A stretch of 64,000 nt of DNA from assembly GCA_035946575.1 (NCBI GenBank), contig DASYZG010000078.1:1-64000 (forward strand), written 5' to 3'. Source of the DNA: Gp13-AA77 sp035946575. Lineage in GTDB: Bacteria > Acidobacteriota > Terriglobia > UBA7540. The first letter of the stretch is position 1, and each line of letters starts with the position of its first letter. The notes beneath the pieces are model-generated. The model was not told the origin of the DNA and ran no database searches. It saw only the letters and a list, made by a program, of their open reading frames with translations. Both the position numbers and the translations under genes were made by a program. Shown here piece after piece: positions 1 to 8,073 of the stretch.

Positions 1-218
1 CCAAAGCCGGCGCTCGAGAGCGCCAACCGCAGCGGCATTCCCCAGACTGCGCCCGCCACAATCAGGGTGGCGGCCAGGGCGCAGGCGGCCGACAGCCATG
101 CCGAGCGCCGCAACACGCCCAGCAGCACCAGAAGCAGGACCAGCGGCACCGCGGCCACCAGCGCCGAGACCGGCAGCGCGTGCAAGGGGTCGACGGGCTG
201 GTGCCAGGGATGCGTCAT
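1..218 (-). CDS. lldP: L-lactate permease, N-terminal fragment (cut by window edge)
   Basis: The reverse strand from an ATG at 218 encodes 72 residues with no stop before the window edge. It starts MTHPWHQPVDPLHALPVSAL, the typical opening of LctP-family lactate permeases (W-x-Q-x-x-DP-x-x-x-x-x-x-SALVAA), and continues with two hydrophobic stretches (about residues 16-35 and 42-60) ending LALSSAGFG. The family imports L-lactate or glycolate with protons through the inner membrane. No good Shine-Dalgarno is seen before the ATG. The rest of the gene lies outside the window, so completeness cannot be judged. The family call rests on the N-terminal pattern alone. Confidence 0.7.
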   Translation of the reverse strand, partial: MTHPWHQPVDPLHALPVSALVAAVPLVLLLVLLGVLRRSAWLSAACALAATLIVAGAVWGMPLRLALSSAGF

Positions 219-257
219 GGGCGAGCCACGTGCCAAATCAGAGGCGGACAAACGCAG

Positions 258-335
258 GGGCACCGAGGCACAGAGATGCTATCTCAAAAGCACCTTTTTG
301 GGGGTTTTCTCTGTGGCTCGGCCCTCTGTGCTTGT
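258..335. repeat. CACAGAG-type intergenic repeat with inverted arms
   Basis: GAGGCACAGAG (about 265-275) and CTCTGTGGCTC (about 309-319) are near-perfect inverted copies, followed by a further CTCTGTGC. Similar CACAGAG/CACGGAG blocks occur near 22.05, 27.25, 28.8 and 49.13 kb. It fills the gap between the lactate permease start and the end of the DUF5996 gene. Confidence 0.55.
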
Positions 336-341
336 CCTGGT

Positions 342-1247
342 TCAGGAGGGGCGCTCGAGCGAGTCGCGGTCCCAGCCTGCCAGATTCGCCCCGGCTTCGT
401 AGGTGCTCTGGCAGAAATCGAGGATCGCCTGTTCGGGCGAGGCCGCGGCGCGTGCGTCGTCGTACTTGAGAATGAACTCGCCCAGCTGACGATCCCAGAA
501 CGCAGCCGCAGGACGCGGCGTTTCGCGGTCGAGCGAGGCGGGCGCGGGGGCCGTGTAGGAATAGAAGGCCGGCTCGGGGAAGCGTCGGTCGCCCGGCCAG
601 AATCCGCAGCTGATCACTTCGTGGGAATAACCCTCGCGGGTGAGAGGGTCGACACTGGCGGGCAGCGTCGCGCGGCGGCCATTGAATCGGCTGACGGCGA
701 GGTCGAACGAACCCCAAAAGAAATGCACCGGGCTACACTTGCCGATGAATCGCGAACGGAATTCGCGGAAGATGCGGTCGGCATTGATCAGGATGCGCCG
801 GAAGCGCTCCACGTGCGCCGCGTCGTACGAGGCGTGATGGTGGTCTTCATCGAACGGGGTCTTGTCGTCGAACTCGTCGGGCGTGCGATGCAGCTTGACG
901 TCGATTCCGAGATCGTTGAGGCCGGCGATGTACTCGCCGTAGAAGTCGGCGACGGAACGCGGGTACAGGGCCATGCTCCACAAACCGCCTTCGCTGGTGC
1001 GCACCGCCAGCCTGTGCGCCAGGAAGTCAAACTCCACGTCGAAGGTATGAGGCCCGGCGTGCCGGAAAGGGATGGGCGGCGTCTGGAGGCCGCGCGGCGT
1101 GACATAAAGTGTCACGTTCCACCAATGATTCTCGAGCGCCGTTAACGCCAGGCGCGTCTTGCCGACAATCTGGGTCCACAGGTGGAGCGTGTCGCACGTG
1201 CTCTCCCATTCGCGGAACGGAAGCGCCGGCCACTCAGGCGAAATCAA
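342..1247 (-). CDS. DUF5996 family protein
   Basis: About 301 residues from a TTG start at 1247. This start is preferred over an upstream ATG at 1286 because GAGGTGGAAC precedes it and the family's conserved segment (ALPFREWESTCDTLHLWTQI) begins just after. Other recognisable blocks are the NHWWNVTLYVTPRGL stretch (about residues 40-55), FDVEFDFLAHRLAV, and a His/Asp-rich centre (DEDHHHASYDAAHVERF). The family is a cytosolic protein of unknown biochemical role. The first codons overlap the end of the upstream UBP zinc-finger gene, so the two are probably co-translated. No catalytic role can be assigned. Confidence 0.75.
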   Translation of the reverse strand: MISPEWPALPFREWESTCDTLHLWTQIVGKTRLALTALENHWWNVTLYVTPRGLQTPPIPFRHAGPHTFDVEFDFLAHRLAVRTSEGGLWSMALYPRSVADFYGEYIAGLNDLGIDVKLHRTPDEFDDKTPFDEDHHHASYDAAHVERFRRILINADRIFREFRSRFIGKCSPVHFFWGSFDLAVSRFNGRRATLPASVDPLTREGYSHEVISCGFWPGDRRFPEPAFYSYTAPAPASLDRETPRPAAAFWDRQLGEFILKYDDARAAASPEQAILDFCQSTYEAGANLAGWDRDSLERPS

Positions 1248-1497
1248 GTTCCACCTCGTCGACGTAGCACCAACCCCAGTCTTCACCAGGCTGGAACGAT
1301 TTGATAATGGGATGCTGCGTCGAGTGGAAGTGCTTGGTGGCGTGCCTGTTCTTGGAGGAATCGCAGCAGCCCACGTGCCCGCAGGTCATGCAGAGCCGCA
1401 GATGCACCCAGGTGTCTCCCATCTTCAGGCACTCCTCGCACCCGCGCGTGTGCGGTTTGACGTCGCGAATCTGAGCGGTGTGAGTACAGTTGGCCAT
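1234..1497 (-). CDS. UBP-type zinc finger domain protein
   Basis: An 87-residue protein that is almost entirely a ZnF-UBP domain: CTHTAQIRDVKPHTRGCEEC, then LRLCMTCGHVGCCDSSKNRH, then ATKHFHSTQHPIIKSF and GWCYVDE. The spaced Cys/His residues match the zinc ligands of the family that, in eukaryotic deubiquitinases, binds the ubiquitin C-terminus. In bacteria free-standing copies are common but their ligand is unknown. AGAGGG lies just before the ATG. The gene overlaps the DUF5996 start downstream, which implies a two-gene operon. Confidence 0.88.
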   Translation of the reverse strand: MANCTHTAQIRDVKPHTRGCEECLKMGDTWVHLRLCMTCGHVGCCDSSKNRHATKHFHSTQHPIIKSFQPGEDWGWCYVDEVELDFA

Positions 1498-1669
1498 AGC
1501 CCTCTTTGACCTCGCTTCTGCCGGTTTGGATTCAGCAACGGTTCATCCTGCTGCAGCCGAGTAGTGGGTTAATTTGGCGGCCCCTTGTGGCCGCCCAAGT
1601 AAGCGCGGCCTCTTGGAAACGGGCACAAGGGCTACCCCTACGTCAGATTGGCCCGAGCGCACGCTTGGA

Positions 1670-2053
1670 TCAGCCTTCAGACGGGGATTGCTGCCGCGCC
1701 AAAGGCATCGGCAACGGGCGCAGCTCGCGCTTCAAGGGGTCGAGGACAAAGCCCAGCGCTTCGAGCGAAACGCTGCCCAACAGGACGCTGTCGCCCTCCT
1801 CTCCGAAAATCACGGGAGATGCGCCCTCATCACCATTCAGGCGGAAAAGCGCCTGGCCTATAGAACGCTTGATTTCGGTTCCGTCGGCAAGGAAAAACTT
1901 CTTTGTCCTGCCCGGCTTGATACCGAGGCGGCGGAGTACGGAGGCTGGAACCACAGAGTAGAGCGCGCCCGAGTCCACCAGGAACTTCAACCGCGCCGTG
2001 CGCCTGGGGTGCGCAGGATTGGCGATCCTCGCTTCGATGTAAGTCAGGCCCAT
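1670..2053 (-). CDS. retropepsin-like aspartic protease (clan AA)
   Basis: A 127-residue protein with the single-lobe aspartic protease signature LVDSGALYSVVP (residues about 25-36), in which DSG supplies the catalytic Asp. A second hydrophobic block (DSVLLGSVSLEALGFVLD, about 86-103) matches the G-x-x-x-L-x-x-x-G flap/core segment of bacterial clan AA proteins. Such one-domain enzymes must dimerise to form an active site. No signal peptide is seen, so it should be cytosolic. The substrate is unknown. It follows the S9 peptidase gene on the opposite side of a 78-bp gap, on the same strand. Confidence 0.82.
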   Translation of the reverse strand: MGLTYIEARIANPAHPRRTARLKFLVDSGALYSVVPASVLRRLGIKPGRTKKFFLADGTEIKRSIGQALFRLNGDEGASPVIFGEEGDSVLLGSVSLEALGFVLDPLKRELRPLPMPLARQQSPSEG

Positions 2054-2131
2054 GGTTTGCCCGGCAATCCGCTCGCAATTTTCTGTGGCAATGATACCGC
2101 AGTCGGGAGCCCGCGGCTTGCCTGTTTGGCC

Positions 2132-4324
2132 TCACCGCCGTCCGTACTTGTCGAGCCATTTCAGCTCTTCGCGCACCTTGATTCTGCCGTGCCAGGGATT
2201 CTTGCCGAGCGAATGGCCTTCGCCGGGAAAGATCAGGAGGCTGGTGGGCACGCCAACGTTCAGCAGAGCGCGCTCCAACAGGTAATCCTCGCCCACGTAG
2301 ACGCGAATGTCATCAGCGCCGCCCACCACGTGCGTGGGTGTAGTGACCTTGCCGAATTGCCAGATGGCGGCTTCGGCGTTGTAGTTCTTCTCGGCCTTCC
2401 AGGGAAGACCGCCGAGGAAGTAAGCGTCGTCGAAAGTGGTGTCGTCGTTGCCCCAGTTGGCCACGTGTTCCACCGCCCCCGCGCCCGTGACGGCGGCCTT
2501 GAAGCGGGTGGTTTGGGTGATCAGCCAGTTGGTCATGTAGCCGCCGTAGCTGTAGCCGCCCACGGTGAGATGGCCGGGGTCGGCGATGCCGTCGCGCACA
2601 AGCTGGTCGACGCCTTCCAGGATGTCTTTGCCGGGACGCGAGACGATAGGGCCGATGATCCCGAGCGCGAACTTGTCGCCGTAGCCGACCGAGCCCCGGT
2701 AATTCGGCTCGAAGACCAGCCAGCCGTCCGTGGCCGCAAGCGCCGCCCACTGATACCAGTCGGCCTCGAAGTGATTGCCGTCGGCGTCCTCGGGTCCGCC
2801 GTGGATGAGGGTGAACATGGGCAGATGTTCGGCGCCGAACTTGCCCGGCGGATAGATGAGCATGCCCTCCACCGTGGTGCCGTCATCGGCCTTCCAGCGA
2901 TAGGGCTTACCCTCGGGCAGGGCGCGCGTGGTGAAAACGTGGTTGAATGCCGTGATGGGCCTGGCCTTGTCGATCTGATCCGCGCTCTCGGCGAGATAAA
3001 CCTCCGTGGGCTGATCGAGCGCCGAGTAGACGAAGGCCAGCCGCGGCGAATGAGCAGCAGCGGAGGGCATCTCGTAGGTACCCGCCCAGCCCGGGCAGGC
3101 TTTCAGATCGGACTCGGGATCGCGCTGCCGGTACAACTGCACTTCGGTGCCGAGGCGTCCGCTGGCAACCAGACTGCCGTCGGAGAGCAGGGCGGGACGC
3201 ACAAGTGCTCCCTCGAACTTCGCTCCCCAACGGGTATAGGAGTCGACGGGCACGCCGGCGGCAGCGAGCGTCTCCGGCACGGCCACGGAATAGACGCGCT
3301 GTTGAGCGTCCGCATAGCCGCCCACCACCGAGCCATTCTCCACGTCAAAGAACACGCGGCGGCTGTCGGGCGACCAGACGGGATGTTCGTAGATCGCTTG
3401 GGTGTGGCTGAGCAGGTGCACGGCGCCGGAAGGCAAATCGACCAATTCCAGGTTGTAGGCAGCGAGCATCTCCTGGCGCTGGGAGCGCGAATCGGTGTTG
3501 AAGACCAGGTAGCGGCCGTCCGGCGAGGCGGCAAGCGCCTTGACGCGCCAGGTCGTGGTGGCAAGCTGTTGGGCGGCCGGAGGCGCCACGGGCGAGGAGG
3601 AGAGACCGGCAGCGGCAGCGCTCACGTCCACGCTGTACAGCGCGTCGCCGTGCTCCGACTCGCGAAACTGAATCACGTCCTTCCATTCCTTCCGGTAAGC
3701 GTCCTCTTTCTCCTTGGACCAAGGCTGGCGCGTGGCGAAATAGATCAAGCGGGAATCGGCCGACCAGGCGAACGCATGAACGTCTTCCCTGCCGTGCGTC
3801 ACGGGAAAGGCTTCGCCGCCGGCAGCGGAAATCACCCATACCTGGGTGGGCTGCCTGGCGGGCGGCTGGGGAGCCTCCTCATCGTCGCCATCGCGGCCAC
3901 GCCCGACGCGCCCCTTCTCGGGCGTGATCTCGATGGCATCACCTCCGCGATCGGACAGAAACGCGATCCAGCGGCCGTCGGGAGACCATTGCGGGCCAGA
4001 GTCGTGTCCGCTGGTGGTGAGGGGAATCAGGCTGCCCGCGCCCAGCGCAGCGCCTTCGTCCCGATACAGCCACAGGTCGTTGCGAAATCGATTGCGGCTC
4101 CAATCGGCGCGGCTCGTACCGATCACCACGGCGCGGCCGTCGGGCGCGATGCGCACGCTTTCGATCTCCACGGAGTTGAAGAAGTCGTCCAGCGTCAGGG
4201 GCGGCTTGTCAGCGGCGCGGAGCGCGGTCGCGCAGGTCCAAAGCAACAACAAGGTTGCGACTACAGGCAGAGCGCGGTCCAGTACGCCACAACGAGGGTC
4301 GCGGCGCGAAAGGAGACAAGGCAT
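2132..4324 (-). CDS. S9 family prolyl oligopeptidase-type peptidase
   Basis: 730 residues from an ATG at 4324 with AGGAG seven bases upstream. The start is followed by an export signal (VVATLLLLWTCATALRAADK). The N-terminal two thirds is a WD40/TolB-like propeller (repeats such as SPDGRWIAFLSDRGG and SPDGRYLVFNTDS). The C-terminal alpha/beta hydrolase domain has the nucleophile motif GGYSYGGYM (Ser about 592), with likely Asp671/672 in GGADDIRV and His704 in GEGHSLG. The family cleaves short peptides; secretion here suggests peptide scavenging in the periplasm or outside the cell. The gene appears intact and monocistronic. Confidence 0.93.
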   Translation of the reverse strand: MPCLLSRRDPRCGVLDRALPVVATLLLLWTCATALRAADKPPLTLDDFFNSVEIESVRIAPDGRAVVIGTSRADWSRNRFRNDLWLYRDEGAALGAGSLIPLTTSGHDSGPQWSPDGRWIAFLSDRGGDAIEITPEKGRVGRGRDGDDEEAPQPPARQPTQVWVISAAGGEAFPVTHGREDVHAFAWSADSRLIYFATRQPWSKEKEDAYRKEWKDVIQFRESEHGDALYSVDVSAAAAGLSSSPVAPPAAQQLATTTWRVKALAASPDGRYLVFNTDSRSQRQEMLAAYNLELVDLPSGAVHLLSHTQAIYEHPVWSPDSRRVFFDVENGSVVGGYADAQQRVYSVAVPETLAAAGVPVDSYTRWGAKFEGALVRPALLSDGSLVASGRLGTEVQLYRQRDPESDLKACPGWAGTYEMPSAAAHSPRLAFVYSALDQPTEVYLAESADQIDKARPITAFNHVFTTRALPEGKPYRWKADDGTTVEGMLIYPPGKFGAEHLPMFTLIHGGPEDADGNHFEADWYQWAALAATDGWLVFEPNYRGSVGYGDKFALGIIGPIVSRPGKDILEGVDQLVRDGIADPGHLTVGGYSYGGYMTNWLITQTTRFKAAVTGAGAVEHVANWGNDDTTFDDAYFLGGLPWKAEKNYNAEAAIWQFGKVTTPTHVVGGADDIRVYVGEDYLLERALLNVGVPTSLLIFPGEGHSLGKNPWHGRIKVREELKWLDKYGRR

Positions 4325-4422
4325 GAGACACTCCTGATTCCAAATGTGACCCGGGACGGCCGGAAACGGCGGCATGCGAAAAGCGCGCGAGGCAGGCGGC
4401 GGCAACGAGACGCAGTTCCGGT

Positions 4423-4725
4423 TCAGGGCTTCTGGTTCGCCGGGCTTAGACCGGAAGTGGGCCAGGCAAAATCGCGGAATTCGCCGGTTTGATCAAAGCC
4501 GCCCATCGGAATGGGCTCGATCGGCGCCACCGGCAGCCCGGCCCGGCGCACGGCGGCCAGCACTTCGGCCTCGTGGATCCGCGAGGCGTCGTATTCGATC
4601 ACCAGATCGTCGCCCTCAAAGTCGACGCCGCGAATTCCGTAGGTCGTGGAAAGATCGGCGCTGCGCTCAATTTCCTCGCTGGTGAGGGCGCGGGACGTCC
4701 GATACCGGGTCTTCAGAAACGTCAT
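4423..4725 (-). CDS. hypothetical 100-residue protein
   Basis: ATG at 4725 with GGGAGG about 11 bases upstream. The core reads MTFLKTRYRTSRALTSEEIE, then GIRGVDFEGDDLVIEYDASR and HEAEVLAAVRRAGLPVAPIE. The alternation of strand, a short helix with a D-A-S-R turn, and a further helix resembles small ferredoxin-like (heavy-metal-associated fold) domains, but the CxxC metal motif is absent. It is divergent from the Smr gene across a 114-bp gap. No function is assigned. Confidence 0.6.
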   Translation of the reverse strand: MTFLKTRYRTSRALTSEEIERSADLSTTYGIRGVDFEGDDLVIEYDASRIHEAEVLAAVRRAGLPVAPIEPIPMGGFDQTGEFRDFAWPTSGLSPANQKP

Positions 4726-4839
4726 GGTGAGGACTGCCTCCCGATCCAGCAGAATAACATAACGGAACGCTGCCGAGGCCAATCCTCCGCTTTCCGACCT
4801 CTGCTTGCGGGCGTCCTCCGATCTGATCATCATAATTTC

Positions 4840-5112
4840 ATGGACCCCGACGAGCCTCTGCGCATTCCCATCACCGACACGTTCGATCTGCACACCATCC
4901 ATCCGCGCGAGGTCGCCGCCGTCGTGGAAGCGTATCTTGAAGAGGCTGCCTCCGTGGGACTGAAGACGGTGCGGATCATCCATGGCCGTGGCATCGGCGT
5001 GCAGCGGAAGATCGTGCGTGCTCTGCTGGCCCGCTCGCAGCGGGTGCGGTCCTATCATGACGCGCCTCCGGAGGCCGGCGGATGGGGCGCTACCATAGCG
5101 ATTCTGCGCTGA
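4840..5112 (+). CDS. Smr domain protein
   Basis: 90 residues. The Smr (small MutS-related) signature is clear: TFDLHTIHPREV (the D-L-H motif, about residues 13-24) and IIHGRGIG (the H-G-x-G motif, about 46-53), then a basic tail. Stand-alone Smr domains bind or nick nucleic acids. The ATG at 4840 is chosen because the conserved domain begins within ten residues of it; upstream codons in the same frame lack Smr similarity. No strong ribosome site is visible. Confidence 0.85.
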   Translation: MDPDEPLRIPITDTFDLHTIHPREVAAVVEAYLEEAASVGLKTVRIIHGRGIGVQRKIVRALLARSQRVRSYHDAPPEAGGWGATIAILR

Positions 5113-5449
5113 GCGGACGCGCAGCGGCGCGGCGGAGCGTCGAGGCGCCTCCCACGGTGGAAACGCCGCCTATGAAATCCTGTATCTGTGGAAAACGTGT
5201 CACCAAACGGTGACGTGGTAAAGCGTCTCCTCAAGGTGACACTATTCTCTACCGGAAATGGTATCTCACTCGATTTGCAGGGTGTGGTGCTTGCATTCGA
5301 AGCAACTCGGGCAGGCCGGCCTGCTTGCAGCGTGGAAGCGCTGGGCATCCCTGACCGCCACCTGGCGGCCAGCCGGTCGTAAGGGTGTAGCAGCAGGAGC
5401 TGCCGCGCTCCCAAGCCGAAATGGCGATAGCACGGGTCCAACGCCAAAT
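5113..5449. other. intergenic region upstream of PBP1A
   Basis: No convincing gene is seen. The stretch holds the GGTGAC-type boxes listed separately and ends at the PBP1A promoter. Confidence 0.5.
5197..5242. promoter_or_regulatory. cluster of GTGTCACC / GGTGACAC boxes
   Basis: GTGTCACC (5197-5204), GGTGACGT (5209-5216) and GGTGACAC (5235-5242) lie within 46 bases. The first and third are exact reverse complements, and the first two form a GTCACC-AAAC-GGTGAC hairpin. This looks like an operator for a dimeric regulator, about 210 bases upstream of the PBP1A promoter. The regulator is unknown. Confidence 0.35.
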
Positions 5450-5478
5450 TTGACCCGCTTGTCATGACGCCATAAAAT
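5450..5478 (+). promoter_or_regulatory. sigma70-type promoter of the PBP1A gene
   Basis: TTGACC (5450-5455) and TAAAAT (5473-5478) are separated by exactly 17 bases. The -10 ends 20 bases before the ATG at 5499, so the leader would be very short, which fits the absence of a strong Shine-Dalgarno. Confidence 0.6.
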
Positions 5479-5498
5479 CGGTCTGAGACATATCCTTT

Positions 5499-7913
5499 AT
5501 GGCTAAAAAGCCATCGTCACGGCCCAACGCATCTGAGCGTTCCGCTCCTCTGCCTGCGTGGGCGCGCAGCCGGCAGATCTTCGGCCAGTTCGTCTTCGCC
5601 GTGCTGCTGCTGCTGGCAGCGGGCGGCGGTGTGCTGGCGGGTCTGCTCTTTGTATACTCCACGAACCTCCCCAAGGTCGCCGAGCTCGAGAACTACCGGC
5701 CCGACGTGATGACCCAGCTCTATGCCGACGATGGCACGCCCTTTGCGAGCTTCGCGCTCGAGCATCGCGTGATCGTCAGCTACGACCAGATCCCGCCGGT
5801 GATGCGGAACGCGGTGCTCTCGATCGAGGACCGCCATTTCGAAAGCCACTTCGGCGTGGACATCATCCGCATCGTGCGCGCGGCCGTCACCGACCTGATG
5901 GAGTGGCGCGAGGCCCAGGGCGCCAGCACGCTCACGCAGCAGCTCAGCCGCCGCCTCTTCCTGAGCCCCGAGAAGAACTGGCGGCGCAAGGTGGAGGAGG
6001 CTCTGCTCGCGATCCAGATCGAGCGGCATTTCACCAAGCCGCAGATCTTCACCATGTACGCCAACCAGATGGAGCTGGGCTACGGCAACTTCGGCTTCGA
6101 AGCGGCTTCGGAATTCTTCTACGGCAAGCACCTGACGCAGCTGACCCTGCCCGAGGCCGCCATGCTGGCCGGGTTGCCGCAGAATCCCAACATCTACTCG
6201 CCCATCCGGCATCCGGAGCGCTGCCTGGAGCGGCGCAATCGCGTGCTCGAGGCCATGCTCGACAACGGCAAGATCAGCCGCGCGCGATATCGCGCGGCGC
6301 GGGCGGCTCCGCTCGGGCTGAACATCACTCATTGGAACAACAATCTGGCGCCCTACTTTGTGGAGGACGTGCGCGAGTCTCTGGAGAAGAAGTACGGCGA
6401 GGAGATGGTCGAAGAGAAGGGGCTGCGGGTCTACACCACGGTGGACCTGAGGATGCAGCGTCAGGCCGAGAAGGCCTTGCGGGAGGGCCTGCGGAATGAC
6501 GACAAACGGCGCGGCTGGCGCGGGCCGGAGAAGAACATCCTGAAGACGCCGGCGGCCGGAGCCGACGGACGGCCGGTCACGCTCGAATCGTACGTGGACG
6601 AAGACTGGCGCCGGGAGCCGCAGCCGGAGACGCTCGAGCACGGCCTGGTGATGTCGGTCACCTCCCAAGGGGCTGCGGTGCGCTTCGGCGATTACCTGGC
6701 GCACCTCACGCCCGCCGACTTCGCCTGGACGCGCGCGCTCGACGCGCACGAGGTCTTCCTGTCCGGCGACGTGGACACCTTTCTGATCAAGTCCGTCAGG
6801 GGCCGCAGCGTGCAAGCGACGCTCGACCAGGTTCCGGACGTGCAGGGCGCCATGCTGGTGATCGACAATCAGACGGGCGCCATTCGCGCCATGGTGGGCG
6901 GCTACGACTTCAACACCAGCAAGTTCAATCGCGCGGTGCAGGCGGAGCGCCAGGTCGGGTCGTCGTTCAAGGTCTACGTCTACTCGCAGGCTTTCCTGGA
7001 CGGGCTCAAGCCCTTCGATACCATCTCCGACACTCCGATCAGCTATCCTTCCTCCTCGGGAATCTGGGCGCCGCACAACTACGACAACAAGTACGAGGGC
7101 AGCATCAACCTGATCCGGGCGCTGGCGGAGTCGCGCAACGTTCCGGCGGTCCGGCTGCTGGCGCACGTCGGCATCGACCAGGTCATCAAGCTGTGCCGGC
7201 GCTTCGGGATCACCTCACGGCTGGTGCCCAATCTGCCGCTGGCGCTCGGCGCCTCGGACCTGACGCTGCTCGAGCACACCTCGGCCTTCACCACCTTTCC
7301 CGACGACGGTCTGCACATCGCGCCGCGCACCGTGGAGCGCGTGACCGATTACGACGGCCGCGTGATCGACGAGTTCCGGCCGGAGGTCACCGACGTGCTG
7401 CCCGCGCCCATCGCGCGCCTGATGGTCTCCATGCTGCGCGAGCCCATCGCGTATCCGACGGGCACGGCGGTGCGCGCCCGGCCGCTGGCCGCCAAATACG
7501 ACATCGCCGGCAAGACGGGCACCACCAACGATTTCACCGACGCCTGGTTCCTCGGCTTTTCGCCCACGATTACCACCGGGGTCTGGGTGGGATTCGACGA
7601 TCACCGCACGCTCGGCGACAAGGAGGAAGGGTCGCACGTGGCGCTGCCCATCTGGATCGAGTTCATGAGCGAAGTGCTTCCAGACCAGCCGCCCGCCAAG
7701 TTCACGGACTCGCCGGTCCTGACCAGCCCCCAGGTGGTGGACCAGATCCTGGCCAGCACCGGGACCGAGTCGGTACTGGCGGAGCGCAACGCGCCGGCGA
7801 ATCCGGTCACCGCGTCGGCAGCTCCGCCCGCCAAGACAGCCACCCCGACAGCGCCCGCCAGCGCCGACACCAGCAAGCCGCAGCCCGCACCGGGCGTGAA
7901 TCCGCAGCCCTAG
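5499..7913 (+). CDS. mrcA: penicillin-binding protein 1A (bifunctional glycosyltransferase/transpeptidase)
   Basis: 804 residues. A short cytoplasmic tail is followed by one membrane anchor (about 30-53). The GT51 domain carries the catalytic Glu in SIEDRHFESHFGVD (Glu110) and GASTLTQQLSR (141-151). The transpeptidase domain has the nucleophile motif SSFK (Ser488, Lys491), SRN (545-547) and KTGTT (672-676), so both activities should be intact. The C-terminus (about 755-804) is an Ala/Pro/Thr-rich linker, unlike the compact ends of many homologues. The enzyme polymerises lipid II and crosslinks peptidoglycan at the outer face of the inner membrane. It is transcribed alone. Confidence 0.95.
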   Translation: MAKKPSSRPNASERSAPLPAWARSRQIFGQFVFAVLLLLAAGGGVLAGLLFVYSTNLPKVAELENYRPDVMTQLYADDGTPFASFALEHRVIVSYDQIPPVMRNAVLSIEDRHFESHFGVDIIRIVRAAVTDLMEWREAQGASTLTQQLSRRLFLSPEKNWRRKVEEALLAIQIERHFTKPQIFTMYANQMELGYGNFGFEAASEFFYGKHLTQLTLPEAAMLAGLPQNPNIYSPIRHPERCLERRNRVLEAMLDNGKISRARYRAARAAPLGLNITHWNNNLAPYFVEDVRESLEKKYGEEMVEEKGLRVYTTVDLRMQRQAEKALREGLRNDDKRRGWRGPEKNILKTPAAGADGRPVTLESYVDEDWRREPQPETLEHGLVMSVTSQGAAVRFGDYLAHLTPADFAWTRALDAHEVFLSGDVDTFLIKSVRGRSVQATLDQVPDVQGAMLVIDNQTGAIRAMVGGYDFNTSKFNRAVQAERQVGSSFKVYVYSQAFLDGLKPFDTISDTPISYPSSSGIWAPHNYDNKYEGSINLIRALAESRNVPAVRLLAHVGIDQVIKLCRRFGITSRLVPNLPLALGASDLTLLEHTSAFTTFPDDGLHIAPRTVERVTDYDGRVIDEFRPEVTDVLPAPIARLMVSMLREPIAYPTGTAVRARPLAAKYDIAGKTGTTNDFTDAWFLGFSPTITTGVWVGFDDHRTLGDKEEGSHVALPIWIEFMSEVLPDQPPAKFTDSPVLTSPQVVDQILASTGTESVLAERNAPANPVTASAAPPAKTATPTAPASADTSKPQPAPGVNPQP

Positions 7914-8073
7914 CCGCCGTGAAAGTAACTAAGCTAGTAGTGTAGCTTATCACAATGATCGGTGGTGACGGCACCGTGGAAAAGCGGCGAGCGCCAAGGG
8001 GCGAGTGGCCGTGAGTGGCAAGCCAGAACACCCTGGCGAGCGGGGCGGAGTTCAGGCGGTCCCGGGAGGCGTT

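Noticed and set aside
1576..1595. Hairpin GGCGGCC-CCTTGT-GGCCGCC after the retropepsin gene
   Set aside because: No T run and 75 bases from the stop; cannot be called a terminator with confidence.
1574..4492. A very long plus-strand open frame antisense to the S9 peptidase
   Set aside because: It is an artefact of high third-position GC; the translation has no family similarity while the reverse strand encodes a complete S9 peptidase with intact active site.
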